Below, piece after piece: positions 34,518 to 42,957 of a stretch of DNA of 64,000 nt. Where the stretch lies: contig CAKVHI010000004.1 of assembly GCA_934747965.1 (NCBI GenBank), forward strand, positions 50,170 through 114,169. Direction: 5' to 3'. The translations under genes were made by a program, and so were the position numbers. This DNA is from an uncultured Clostridia bacterium (GTDB lineage Bacteria > Bacillota > Clostridia > Christensenellales > UBA1242). The number at the start of each line of letters is the position of its first letter. Position 1 is the stretch's first letter. The notes beneath the pieces are model-generated. The model was given only the letters and a program-made list of their open reading frames with translations, made no database searches and was not told the DNA's origin.

Positions 34518-34595
34518 ATGACATATAATCAGTTAATAAATCATGAATTGATAGATTTTCTTACAGAAACAAAAAAAGTTTTATTGAAGTTATGA
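34518..34595 (+). CDS. Possible 25-codon ORF or gene fragment
   Basis: ATG preceded by AAGGA, encoding MTYNQLINHELIDFLTETKK and five more residues before TGA. It sits between the U32 gene and a strong terminator. It looks like the start of a longer gene that has been cut short. Confidence 0.3.
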   Translation: MTYNQLINHELIDFLTETKKVLLKL

Positions 34596-34606
34596 ATGAT
34601 AGCAGG

Positions 34607-34650
34607 AAAAAAAGAGAACAATATTAGAAAAAATATGTTCTCTTTTTTTT
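34607..34650. terminator. Strong bidirectional terminator
   Basis: A 12-bp or longer AAAAAGAGAACA/TGTTCTCTTTTT stem between convergent units. Confidence 0.85.
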
Positions 34651-35269
34651 ATTTTTTAATTTCTTTGTTTTTGCCTGCTTTGTTTTTTAATACATAATAC
34701 AAAATTACCCACATTATAATTAAAACTTGCAAAGGAATGCAAATAAAATATAACAAATAACTGTTTGTACTTGGCAGTGCAACATCGAATGTTAAAGCCG
34801 TTGTCCAAGACAAAATTGAAGCAAAAATTCCGACATAATAATATTTCCACCAAAGCCTTGACAAAACAATCAAAACTATAGCATTCACTGGAATTGCGAT
34901 AATAAATGAAAGCCAAGAAAGATTTATGTTTAGCCAACTTAAGGTTACAAAACAAAGTGTTGCAACAAGCCAAACTAGACCGCTTGACAAAAGTGTTATA
35001 AGTAAATGTTTTTTTTGTTTTGCCTTTGAAAAATCAATTTTTACATTTTTTGAATTTTCAGTTTCAATAAAAAAGTCGTCAATTTTTATGTTATATAAGT
35101 CTGCCAGTTGTTTTAAAACAAGACAGTCAGGGAGCCCAAGACCTCGTTCCCATTTTGAAATTGATTTGTCAGAATAATTGATTTTATTTGCTAGTTCAAG
35201 TTGAGAAAGTTTTGCTTTTGTTCTGTATATTATCAAGTTTTTTGCAATAATTTCTTTTAAATCTTCCAT
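34649..35269 (-). CDS. Xre HTH regulator with membrane domain
   Basis: Encodes 206 residues. Residues 6-62 are a Cro/CI helix-turn-helix (LSQLELANKINYSDKSISKWERGLGLPD), then a basic linker and four hydrophobic segments (about 89-108, 113-133, 142-160 and 168-190). This fusion is common in Firmicutes and is often linked to sensing of membrane stress. The start is leaderless. Confidence 0.88.
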   Translation of the reverse strand: MEDLKEIIAKNLIIYRTKAKLSQLELANKINYSDKSISKWERGLGLPDCLVLKQLADLYNIKIDDFFIETENSKNVKIDFSKAKQKKHLLITLLSSGLVWLVATLCFVTLSWLNINLSWLSFIIAIPVNAIVLIVLSRLWWKYYYVGIFASILSWTTALTFDVALPSTNSYLLYFICIPLQVLIIMWVILYYVLKNKAGKNKEIKK

Positions 35270-35275
35270 ATAAAA

Positions 35276-35304
35276 ATAATACTAAATAATAAATAAAAAA
35301 TCAA
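35276..35304 (-). promoter_or_regulatory. Xre-membrane regulator promoter giving a leaderless start
   Basis: On the minus strand: TTGATT, 17-nt spacer, TATTAT, 6 nt, ATG at 35269. Confidence 0.7.
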
Positions 35305-35488
35305 TCAAATTATGGTATTTTTTACAATTTGTGTCGATTTTTGAATTTATTTTTTAATATTCTACTTATAGTAGAGTTACAAAACATGCTCTATTTTTTG
35401 TTTTAAATTTATAGAAATGTTTAAGTTAAGAATAGATTGTCAAATCAAAAACTTTTGCATAAAATTAAAGTATACAAAAGGGGGAGAT

Positions 35489-36349
35489 ATGAACGATTTT
35501 ATTTTGAGCGTTGAATCTGTTTGTGATATTGACGCAAAAACATTGTTAGAAAACAATATTAAAGTAGCGCCTATGAAATTTATGGTTAACGATGTCGAAT
35601 TTCGAAGCGATGATAAAGATTTTGAAGTTAGCAAAATTTGTAAATTTATGAGAGAAGGTGCAACAACAAAAACAACTCAAATAAATGAATTTGAAGCAAA
35701 AGAATATTTAGAAAACCTTTTAAAAGAAGGCAAGGATATTTTGCATCTTAGTTTCATAAGCACTCAAAGCGGAACTTATTCTAATTTTGCAAAAGTTGCT
35801 TTAGAATTAAACAAAATTTATCCAAACAAAGTTTATGTAGTTGACACTTTTTGTCAGGCTGGAGGGATTGGAGTTTTGCTAAAATTTTTGATTGATAACA
35901 TAAAAAAGAATAACTTTGATATAAAGTCTAGCAAAGATTTTGTTGAAAAAAACAAACTTAAGATTTGTCATTATTTTACAGTTGACAATCTAAAGTATTT
36001 GGTTAAAGGAGGACGACTTTCAAAGTCTAGTGCTTTTTTTGGGTCTTTACTGCAGATTAAACCTGTTTGTAACCTTACGAAAGAGGGTGCAATGGTGCCA
36101 TTCAAAAAGGTGATTGGCAGAAAAAAAGCCGTTTTAGAAGTTTATGAATGCTTTAAGGAAAAATTTAATAACGAATGTAACACCATAGTCATTGCTCACG
36201 CCGATTGCATTCTAGATGCAGAATTTTTAGCGAATTTGATAAAGAAAGATTATAATTTAGACCCTATTATTGTTCCTTTAAATTTGGTTGTAACTTCTCA
36301 TAGCGGTCCAGGTACATTAAGTTTGTATTTTGTTGCTGATGAAAGGTAA
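35489..36349 (+). CDS. DegV family fatty-acid-binding protein
   Basis: Encodes 286 residues from the ATG at 35489 after AAGGGGGAG; an upstream in-frame start at 35417 is rejected. DegV features: SVESVCDIDAKTLLENNIKVAPMKF at the start, TTKTTQINEFEA, LSFISTQSGTYSN, and KYLVKGGRLSKSSAFFGSLLQIKPV. DegV/FakB proteins bind a fatty acid and present it to the kinase FakA for phospholipid synthesis. Confidence 0.92.
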   Translation: MNDFILSVESVCDIDAKTLLENNIKVAPMKFMVNDVEFRSDDKDFEVSKICKFMREGATTKTTQINEFEAKEYLENLLKEGKDILHLSFISTQSGTYSNFAKVALELNKIYPNKVYVVDTFCQAGGIGVLLKFLIDNIKKNNFDIKSSKDFVEKNKLKICHYFTVDNLKYLVKGGRLSKSSAFFGSLLQIKPVCNLTKEGAMVPFKKVIGRKKAVLEVYECFKEKFNNECNTIVIAHADCILDAEFLANLIKKDYNLDPIIVPLNLVVTSHSGPGTLSLYFVADER

Positions 36350-36477
36350 TTCTGTTTTTTGTGGCACTATATGAGATAACTTAAAATTTTTCGTTGTTTG
36401 TTAAAAATTTTAAATAGTTTGAATAATTTGTTTTTGTTGGGTAAAAATATGTCTAAACCTTTTTGGTGGAGGCATAT

Positions 36478-37248
36478 ATGGCAAATAAAGTTGAAATTTG
36501 CGGTGTTAATACTGCTAATTTACCTAAACTTAAGAATAGTGAAATGGATGAACTTATGATTAAAATAAAGCAAGGCGATGAAAATGCAAGGGAGTTGTTT
36601 GTTTCAGCAAATTTAAGATTGGTGCTTTCCGTTGTTCACAGATTTTCGTATAAAAATGAAAATCCTGATGATTTGTTTCAAGTTGGAACGATAGGATTAA
36701 TAAAGGCAATTAATAACTTTGATACAACTTTAAATGTTAGGTTTTCGACTTATGCTGTTCCTATGATAATTGGCGAGATTAAAAGATTTTTGAGAGATAA
36801 TAATGCTTTTAGAGTTTCAAGAAGTATACGGGATACGGCTTATCAAATCATGCTTTCTAAAGAAAAACTTACAAAACAAAACAGAGTAGAACCAACTTTG
36901 GAAGAAATTTCTAAGGACCTAGGTATTAAAGTCAGAGAAGTTGCTTTTGCTTTAGATTCTATTACTGAGCCAGTCAGTTTGTTTGACCCTGTTTATTCTG
37001 ACGGAAGCGAAACTGTTAGAGTTATGGACCAAATTGGGGACAAAAAGAATAATCAAGATGAATGGGTTGAAGATTTAGCATTGAAAGATGCATTAAAAAA
37101 ACTTGGAAAACGAGAAAAACAAATTTTGCTTTTAAGGTATTATCTTGGAAAGACGCAAATGGAAGTAAGTAGTGAAGTTGGAATAAGTCAAGCACAGGTG
37201 TCTAGGCTTGAAAAAAATGCAATAGACGCAATGCGCAAAAATCTGTAA
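36478..37248 (+). CDS. sigG: Sporulation sigma factor SigG
   Basis: The late forespore sigma factor, 256 residues. The N-terminus NKVEICGVNTANLPKL is diagnostic for SigG and serves its interaction with anti-sigma factors; region 2 (NLRLVLSVVHRF...DDLFQVGTIGLIKAINNFD...STYAVPMIIGEIKRFLRD) and region 4 (KTQMEVSSEVGISQAQVSRLEKNA) are complete. ATG 36478 follows TGGAGG; a GTG five codons upstream overlaps that site. The gene stands alone with its own terminator. Confidence 0.95.
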   Translation: MANKVEICGVNTANLPKLKNSEMDELMIKIKQGDENARELFVSANLRLVLSVVHRFSYKNENPDDLFQVGTIGLIKAINNFDTTLNVRFSTYAVPMIIGEIKRFLRDNNAFRVSRSIRDTAYQIMLSKEKLTKQNRVEPTLEEISKDLGIKVREVAFALDSITEPVSLFDPVYSDGSETVRVMDQIGDKKNNQDEWVEDLALKDALKKLGKREKQILLLRYYLGKTQMEVSSEVGISQAQVSRLEKNAIDAMRKNL

Positions 37249-37278
37249 AAGACACAAAAAATAATACAAAAATGGTTA

Positions 37279-37308
37279 AAAAAATAGCGAAATTTTCGCT
37301 ATTTTTTA
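37279..37308 (+). terminator. sigG terminator
   Basis: AAATAGCGAAA/TTTCGCTATTT stem followed by T run. Confidence 0.85.
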
Positions 37309-37451
37309 TTGTTTTTTATAAATATAATTTTCCATTTTATAAAAGTTTTTTTAAATAGAAAAAATTATTTATTTAAAACATTATCCAATATTTTGATTTA
37401 ATTAGATGTTTTTCCTTTTCTATTTTAAAAATAACCAAATTTGTTTTTTAG

Positions 37452-37967
37452 TTATTTTTCTTCTTTTATTGCTCCGCAATTTGGGCATTTATTTCCGTCA
37501 AATTCTAAACCGCAATAACTGCATATATTTAATTGTCTAATTTTTGTTACCATATCTTTGTCAGAGATTATTACTGCTTTTTTATCACAAAACTTGATTT
37601 TAAATTTTTTTAACTTTCTAAAATTTTCTACTTCATCAAAAGTGTAGATTTCATTTGTTTTAACTTCAACCATTTCATTATTCTCGTTTTTAAATTCAAA
37701 AATGATTTTAAACATCGGCACATTATTAATTTTTCCATAACCTACAGAAGTTATAAATATACCTACGCCGTCTTTTCCGCTTTTAAAGATTTTTTTGTCT
37801 TTAAGCATTTTAAACATTTTAATTATTGCAATAATAAAAACAGTTAAGCCTATTAAAACAAAAAGCAATAAAAACCAATTTTTTGTATTAATTAAAATAA
37901 AAAGGGGTATTCCACCAAAAAGAATACTCCAAATTAAAAGAAATATAAAATCATAATGCTTTTTCAT
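37452..37967 (-). CDS. Membrane protein with C-terminal zinc ribbon
   Basis: Encodes 171 residues. Two hydrophobic segments (about 8-26 and 30-49) are followed by a soluble domain and a C-terminal ICSYCGLEFDGNKCPNCG zinc knuckle pair. AAAGGT before the ATG. It ends 32 nt upstream of nothing coding on its strand; the GDPD gene lies just upstream in the same direction, so the two may be co-transcribed. Function unknown. Confidence 0.7.
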   Translation of the reverse strand: MKKHYDFIFLLIWSILFGGIPLFILINTKNWFLLLFVLIGLTVFIIAIIKMFKMLKDKKIFKSGKDGVGIFITSVGYGKINNVPMFKIIFEFKNENNEMVEVKTNEIYTFDEVENFRKLKKFKIKFCDKKAVIISDKDMVTKIRQLNICSYCGLEFDGNKCPNCGAIKEEK

Positions 37968-37999
37968 AATAAACCTTTTTAAATTTTATAATTCAAAGT

Positions 38000-38722
38000 T
38001 TAAATCACAGGAACAAAGTTTTCAAAAATAATATTATCACAATATTTTATAACATCAAGATATTGTTCTTGACTTCTAACAGTCCAAGCAAGAACAGGAA
38101 GCTTACAGCGTTTGCAATATTTATTTGGTAAATTTTCGGCATTATAACTTATAAAATTTGGGTTTGAAATTTTGTTTAGTTTCAATTTTTTCAATAACAA
38201 TTTTTTTATAAAACTTAAATTTTCACCTTTAAAGAAACTTGAAAGCTGACCACGCAAAACATTAGGAGCATTATCTTTAAACCATGCTAAACTATATGGA
38301 TTAAAACTTTGGATAGCATATTCGCCGTTATAGTTCTTTAACAATTCAAAGGTTTTGCTTTCTAACTCTCCGACCTTTAGCGTGTTTTTAATTTCAATCA
38401 AAAGTGGAGTTTTGCCATCAACTAAATCTAAAACTTCTTTGAAAGTTGGAATTGTGAAAGAAGAATTTAAAACTTTAAGATTTTTTATTTCCTCATAATC
38501 ACAGTTAGAAACATATTTATCTTCTCCGCATAGCCTGCTTAATTTGTTGTCGTGCACAACAACGACAGTGCCATCTTTTAACAGTTGAACATCAAGTTCT
38601 ATAGCATAATTGTTATCAATCGCTCTTTGAAAAGCACCAAGAGTATTTTCAGGGTTTTCAGCATTATGAAAACCTCGATGAGCGATATATTTGTCAATTA
38701 AGAAATTTAAAGTTTTTTGCAT
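38000..38722 (-). CDS. Glycerophosphodiester phosphodiesterase
   Basis: Encodes 240 residues. HRGFHNAENPENTLGAFQRAI and ELDVQLLKDGTVVVVHDNKLSRLCG carry the two catalytic His and the metal-binding Glu/Asp of the GDPD TIM barrel, and LLIEIKN the third acidic site. Hydrolyses glycerophosphodiesters to glycerol-3-phosphate and an alcohol. No signal peptide, so cytoplasmic. AAAGGT precedes the ATG. Confidence 0.9.
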   Translation of the reverse strand: MQKTLNFLIDKYIAHRGFHNAENPENTLGAFQRAIDNNYAIELDVQLLKDGTVVVVHDNKLSRLCGEDKYVSNCDYEEIKNLKVLNSSFTIPTFKEVLDLVDGKTPLLIEIKNTLKVGELESKTFELLKNYNGEYAIQSFNPYSLAWFKDNAPNVLRGQLSSFFKGENLSFIKKLLLKKLKLNKISNPNFISYNAENLPNKYCKRCKLPVLAWTVRSQEQYLDVIKYCDNIIFENFVPVI

Positions 38723-38841
38723 AAATTTACCTTTTTATTTATTATTTTGTCGAATTTTACTAAATTTTATGATTATTATTTAATAATTATACCAAATAAA
38801 AACATAAAATAAAAGTATTTTTTTAAATTTCATATCTTTTC

Positions 38842-38870
38842 TTGCAATTTTTAGAAAAAATTTTTATAAT
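38842..38870 (+). promoter_or_regulatory. lepA promoter giving a leaderless start
   Basis: TTGCAA, 17-nt spacer, TATAAT, 6 nt, ATG at 38877. Confidence 0.75.
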
Positions 38871-38876
38871 AAAAGC

Positions 38877-40673
38877 ATGAATGAATATCAAAAACAAATA
38901 AGAAATTTTTGCATTGTGGCTCATATTGACCATGGGAAAAGCACATTGGCTGATAGATTACTTGAATTTACTGGTACGGTTGCCAAAAGAGATATGGAAA
39001 GCCAACTTCTTGACAGTATGGATTTGGAACGAGAAAGAGGAATTACAATAAAACTTGCCACTACCAAAATGAAATATACTAAAGATGGTGTTGATTATGA
39101 ATTGAATTTAATAGACACTCCCGGTCATGTAGACTTTACTTATGAAGTTTCAAGGTCGCTTGCCGCTTGTGAGGGGGCGATATTGATTGTTGATGCAACT
39201 CAAGGTGTTGAAGCACAAACTCTTGCAAATTTATATTTAGCACTAGAAAACAATTTAGAAATTTTGCCAGTCATTAACAAAATTGATTTGCCTAGTGCAG
39301 ACATTGAAAACACAAAAAAAGAAATTGAAGAAGTTATTGGGCTTCCAAGCGACATTGCCCCTCAGATTTCGGCAAAAGAGGGCACAAATATTAAGCAAGT
39401 TTTGGATGATATAATTGATTATTTCCCAAGTCCTAAAGGAGATATTAACAAACCTTTAAAAGCCTTGATTTTTGATAGTTTTTATGATAGTTATAAAGGA
39501 GCAGTTTGTCTTGTTAGAATTGTGGATGGGGCGTTGCGTGCGGGCGACAAAATTTTGATGATGAGCTCTAATAAAAGTTTTGATTGTGTTGAAGTTGGGG
39601 TTTTTAACCCTAAAATGAGCAGTACGGGCATTTTAAGAGCAGGAGAAGTTGGCTATGTTACTGCATCAATAAAGAATGTTTCAGACACCAAAGTCGGCGA
39701 TACAATAACTTTGCTTGAAAACAAATGCGATCAGGCTCTTGAGGGATACAAAGAAGTTAAACCCGTAGTTTTTTGTGGCATATTTCCAGCAGAAGGGGAT
39801 AAATATGCCGAACTTAAAGATGCTTTGGAAAAATTAAAATTAAGTGATGATTCATTGTTTTTTGAAGTAGAAACCTCAAAGGCTTTGGGCTTTGGCTTTA
39901 GGTGTGGGTTCTTGGGACTTTTGCACATGGAAATTATAACTGAAAGGCTAGAGCGAGAGTTTAATCTTGACATTATAACCACAGCCCCTAGTGTTAATTA
40001 TTTGGTGCACAAAACAAATGGTGAAGTTATTGAAATTTCAAATCCGACTAATCTTCCAAAAATGCAAGAAATAGATTTTATGGAAGAACCAATTTGTAAA
40101 CTTACTGCTTACACTCCTCCAGAATATGTGGGTGCAATTATGGACCTATGCACAGAAAAACGAGGGATACAGTTAAACCTTAATTATATTGATGAAAAAC
40201 GCGTTCAACTTGATTATGAAATTCCACTTAATGAAGTTATATACGATTTTTTTGATAGTTTGAAAAGTCGAAGTAAGGGTTATGCAAGTTTAGACTATGA
40301 AATTATTGGTTACAAGCCAAGTAAACTTGTAAAACTAGACATTTTGTTAAATGGCGAAAGTTGTGATGCTTTATCTATAATCGTTCATGAAAGTAGTGCC
40401 TATAAACGAGGAAAGGCAATAACTGAAAAACTTAAAGACATAATTCCACGACAATTATTTGAAATTCCAATTCAAGCATCTATTGGCAGTAAAGTTATTG
40501 CAAGAGAAACTATAAAGGCGTTACGAAAAGATGTTTTGGCTAAATGCTATGGTGGGGATATCACACGAAAGCGAAAGCTTCTTGAAAAACAAAAAGAAGG
40601 AAAGAAGCGTATGCGTCAAGTTGGCTCTGTTCAAATTCCAAGCGAAGCATTTATCTCAATTTTAAAGATTTAA
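38877..40673 (+). CDS. lepA: Elongation factor 4 (LepA)
   Basis: A ribosome-bound GTPase, 598 residues as usual. G1 is AHIDHGKST, G2/G3 are RGITI and DTPGHVDF, G4 is NKIDLP; domains II, III and V follow, and the LepA-specific C-terminal domain ends VQIPSEAFISIL. Leaderless start at an ATG with no upstream ribosome site. In many Bacillota lepA precedes hemN; here it is followed by a terminator and a convergent protease. Confidence 0.97.
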   Translation: MNEYQKQIRNFCIVAHIDHGKSTLADRLLEFTGTVAKRDMESQLLDSMDLERERGITIKLATTKMKYTKDGVDYELNLIDTPGHVDFTYEVSRSLAACEGAILIVDATQGVEAQTLANLYLALENNLEILPVINKIDLPSADIENTKKEIEEVIGLPSDIAPQISAKEGTNIKQVLDDIIDYFPSPKGDINKPLKALIFDSFYDSYKGAVCLVRIVDGALRAGDKILMMSSNKSFDCVEVGVFNPKMSSTGILRAGEVGYVTASIKNVSDTKVGDTITLLENKCDQALEGYKEVKPVVFCGIFPAEGDKYAELKDALEKLKLSDDSLFFEVETSKALGFGFRCGFLGLLHMEIITERLEREFNLDIITTAPSVNYLVHKTNGEVIEISNPTNLPKMQEIDFMEEPICKLTAYTPPEYVGAIMDLCTEKRGIQLNLNYIDEKRVQLDYEIPLNEVIYDFFDSLKSRSKGYASLDYEIIGYKPSKLVKLDILLNGESCDALSIIVHESSAYKRGKAITEKLKDIIPRQLFEIPIQASIGSKVIARETIKALRKDVLAKCYGGDITRKRKLLEKQKEGKKRMRQVGSVQIPSEAFISILKI

Positions 40674-40708
40674 AAAAAGAGCATTGATTTTTGTTAATGC
40701 TCTTTTAT
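40672..40708. terminator. Bidirectional terminator
   Basis: AAAGAGCATT/AATGCTCTTT stem with A and T runs. Confidence 0.85.
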
Positions 40709-40721
40709 TTTTATAAAATTG

Positions 40722-42062
40722 TTAACTTAAAATTTGTTCAACATCTAAAGTTTTTGTTCTGTTTTGGTTACAAATGTCTAAAAATTCATCTTCTGATACA
40801 TTTTTTAAAATTGTTATAAATTGGTTATTTTCAATATTTAAGTTTTTAAGACTTGAAGAAGAAATGAGTAAAGAATATTTGCCACAATTTAAAATGCAAT
40901 TATAACCATTTTCTTTAGGGAAACTTAATTCGAAAATCAAACTTTCCAAACTGTTGCAACCGTAATTTATATTTTTTTCAACAGAACTTACTTCGTTTTT
41001 TTTGTTCAGAATATTATTAAATTTGTTAACTTTAATTTTGGCAAGAGAATTAGATTTGTTTAAGCATAGCAAATTTGTGTTTTCAGAGTTTGAAACATAA
41101 AAATTGTTTTCAGCAAGTTTTGGAGTCGTGATTTCAAAGTTATCATCAACATCGCAACCATTTTCTATTAAAAAATTTTTAACGCCTATTTTTAATTCTT
41201 CATAAAAGTTTTGGTTAAAATAGTCAAAACTAGATTTGTTGTAAGTCAAAAGTTGTTCAAACTTGGTTTGATTTTCGTTTGAATTGTCGCTATAAAGTGC
41301 TAAAAGCAATTTAAGGTCGTTGTTAGACAAAATTTTGCTTGTTTTTATGCTTTCCGCCCCAGACATAATGGAAGAAGTGTCAAAAGAATCAATAGTATAA
41401 GTGTCGGCAAAGCCAAGTAAATGAAGAAACTCATGTATAAAAACTGTTCTTAGGGTGGAAACTTCGTTATTTTCAGCGTAGTCTTTGTTAAGAGTAATGT
41501 TATTAACATATTGTTTTTTTCCAAAATTGCTAAAAGTGTTAAGCCCTTTAATACGAGCAATTCCGGCAAAACTTTGTTCGTTATTTTCAGACACAGTTAT
41601 AAGATTGGAATTAAAATAATCGCCAAGTTTCTTTTCGGTTGTTAAATTAAATTTATAGTTAGGATTTATAATTTCAAACAACCCATTAATATAAGCCAAA
41701 CTTTCTTTTATGGCAGTATAGTTTTTTTCTGAAACTGATTCATCGGCAAAAACTTTTAAATTTTCATTGTTTTTGATTATAAAACGCCTAATTTCAGCAC
41801 TATTTACAAAATCGTATGTAGAATAATCAATATTATCATTGTTCCTTATTGAAATATATCTTTCATCAGCATCAAAATTTTCTACAGTATATTCTATTTG
41901 CTTTTCATTTGGAAGTTTTACATTGTTGACATTTTGTAAAGCAACAGTTGTGCCTGTTAAAAAAATTGAAGAAGCTAACACTGTTGCAGCAATCTTGCAG
42001 GCTTTTTTTATTTTTGTTTTGTTTTTAACAACGCCTTCTGCTTTTTTGACTTTTTTTCTCAT
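40722..42062 (-). CDS. Exported metzincin-like metalloprotease
   Basis: Encodes 446 residues. A basic start (~20 residues) and a hydrophobic stretch (about 24-44) indicate export or a membrane anchor. The zinc site is HEFLHLLGFAD, a full HExxHxxGxxD metzincin motif, and SSIMSG some 15 residues on can be the Met-turn. The C-terminal ~180 residues have no recognised domain. Leaderless start. Target unknown. Confidence 0.75.
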   Translation of the reverse strand: MRKKVKKAEGVVKNKTKIKKACKIAATVLASSIFLTGTTVALQNVNNVKLPNEKQIEYTVENFDADERYISIRNNDNIDYSTYDFVNSAEIRRFIIKNNENLKVFADESVSEKNYTAIKESLAYINGLFEIINPNYKFNLTTEKKLGDYFNSNLITVSENNEQSFAGIARIKGLNTFSNFGKKQYVNNITLNKDYAENNEVSTLRTVFIHEFLHLLGFADTYTIDSFDTSSIMSGAESIKTSKILSNNDLKLLLALYSDNSNENQTKFEQLLTYNKSSFDYFNQNFYEELKIGVKNFLIENGCDVDDNFEITTPKLAENNFYVSNSENTNLLCLNKSNSLAKIKVNKFNNILNKKNEVSSVEKNINYGCNSLESLIFELSFPKENGYNCILNCGKYSLLISSSSLKNLNIENNQFITILKNVSEDEFLDICNQNRTKTLDVEQILS

Positions 42063-42068
42063 GTATAT

Positions 42069-42097
42069 ATTTTAAAATATTTTAATTTAATTGTCAA
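42069..42097 (-). promoter_or_regulatory. Metalloprotease promoter giving a leaderless start
   Basis: On the minus strand: TTGACA, 17-nt spacer, TAAAAT, 6 nt, ATG at 42062. Confidence 0.8.
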
Positions 42098-42128
42098 TAC
42101 AAAAATAAAATAAAAAAACTTATAATTT

Positions 42129-42518
42129 TTAGAAAATATTGTTTTTAATCACTGTAACATCACATTGATCCTGATCAATATAAATGCAAAAATCACTTAA
42201 CTGTTTTAAATCTAGAAATTTAAAATTGTTTGATTGAATATTAATAAATTCATCAAATTCATTAAAATTTTTATTTTTAAAGATTTTATTACTAATTTTT
42301 ATTCTTTTGAGTTGGCTATTTTTCTGCTTTTTGTTAGTAATAAAGAAATATGCAAAATCTTCAAGGAGATTTTTATCAAAGAAATAAAAATTAGTTACAT
42401 TATTATTCTCAATCAAATTATTTAAAGTGCCACTTACAGCCATTTTTGTTAGGGTAAGTAACTCCTTTTTACCGTTATATATAAAACTGCACGAATACTT
42501 TTTCTTAATATTGACCAT
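42129..42518 (-). CDS. Hypothetical protein
   Basis: Encodes 129 residues, rich in Asn, Phe and Lys, with no signal peptide or motif I know. Divergent from a small Xre regulator with 61 bp between start codons. The promoter is near consensus and the start leaderless. It may be controlled by the neighbouring regulator. Confidence 0.55.
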   Translation of the reverse strand: MVNIKKKYSCSFIYNGKKELLTLTKMAVSGTLNNLIENNNVTNFYFFDKNLLEDFAYFFITNKKQKNSQLKRIKISNKIFKNKNFNEFDEFINIQSNNFKFLDLKQLSDFCIYIDQDQCDVTVIKNNIF

Positions 42519-42524
42519 AATTCA

Positions 42525-42553
42525 ATTATATTGAATTTCAGTCAATTAGTCAA
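42525..42553 (-). promoter_or_regulatory. Leaderless-start promoter in the divergent region
   Basis: On the minus strand: TTGACT, 17-nt spacer, TATAAT, 6 nt, ATG at 42518. TTGAATTTCAGTCAATTAGTCAA between the two genes contains short repeats of GTCAA that could be operator half-sites. Confidence 0.75.
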
Positions 42554-42579
42554 GTGGTTATGTGTTTTATTATGAATGT

Positions 42580-42789
42580 ATGGAAGAAAATATTTTTAAT
42601 AAAGTTTGTTTAAATATAGCAAAAAATAGAATTGCAAAGAATTTGTCTGCGTATGAATTAAGTCTTAGGCTTGGAAAAGATGCTAGTTATGTTAATAAAC
42701 TTGAGAGTGGAAAAATTAATATAAGTCTAAAATCATTAATTCATCTCTCTGATGTGTTAGAGATTGATGTTAAAGACTTGTTTATATAA
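42580..42789 (+). CDS. Small Xre-family HTH protein
   Basis: Encodes 69 residues from the ATG at 42580, almost entirely a Cro/CI helix-turn-helix (LSAYELSLRLGKDASYVNKLESGKINISLKSLIHLSDVL). No Shine-Dalgarno; TATTAT stands 6 nt before the ATG, but a -35 is unclear. Divergent from a hypothetical gene, the usual arrangement for an autoregulated switch. Confidence 0.8.
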   Translation: MEENIFNKVCLNIAKNRIAKNLSAYELSLRLGKDASYVNKLESGKINISLKSLIHLSDVLEIDVKDLFI

Positions 42790-42847
42790 TCTGTTGATAT
42801 TTGACCTTTTCGTTTAGAACGAGTAAATTATTTAATAACTTAAAGCA

Positions 42848-42877
42848 AGAAGATTAAAAAGTTTTTAATCTTTTTTT
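42848..42877 (+). terminator. Intrinsic terminator
   Basis: AAGATTAAAAA/TTTTTAATCTT stem and T run after the small Xre gene. Confidence 0.8.
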
Positions 42878-42957
42878 ATTCCAATATTTAAAAACTTGTT
42901 TTTTGCAAATTTTTGTGATATAATGTGCTTGGATTTTATTGCAAAAAAGAGGATAAA

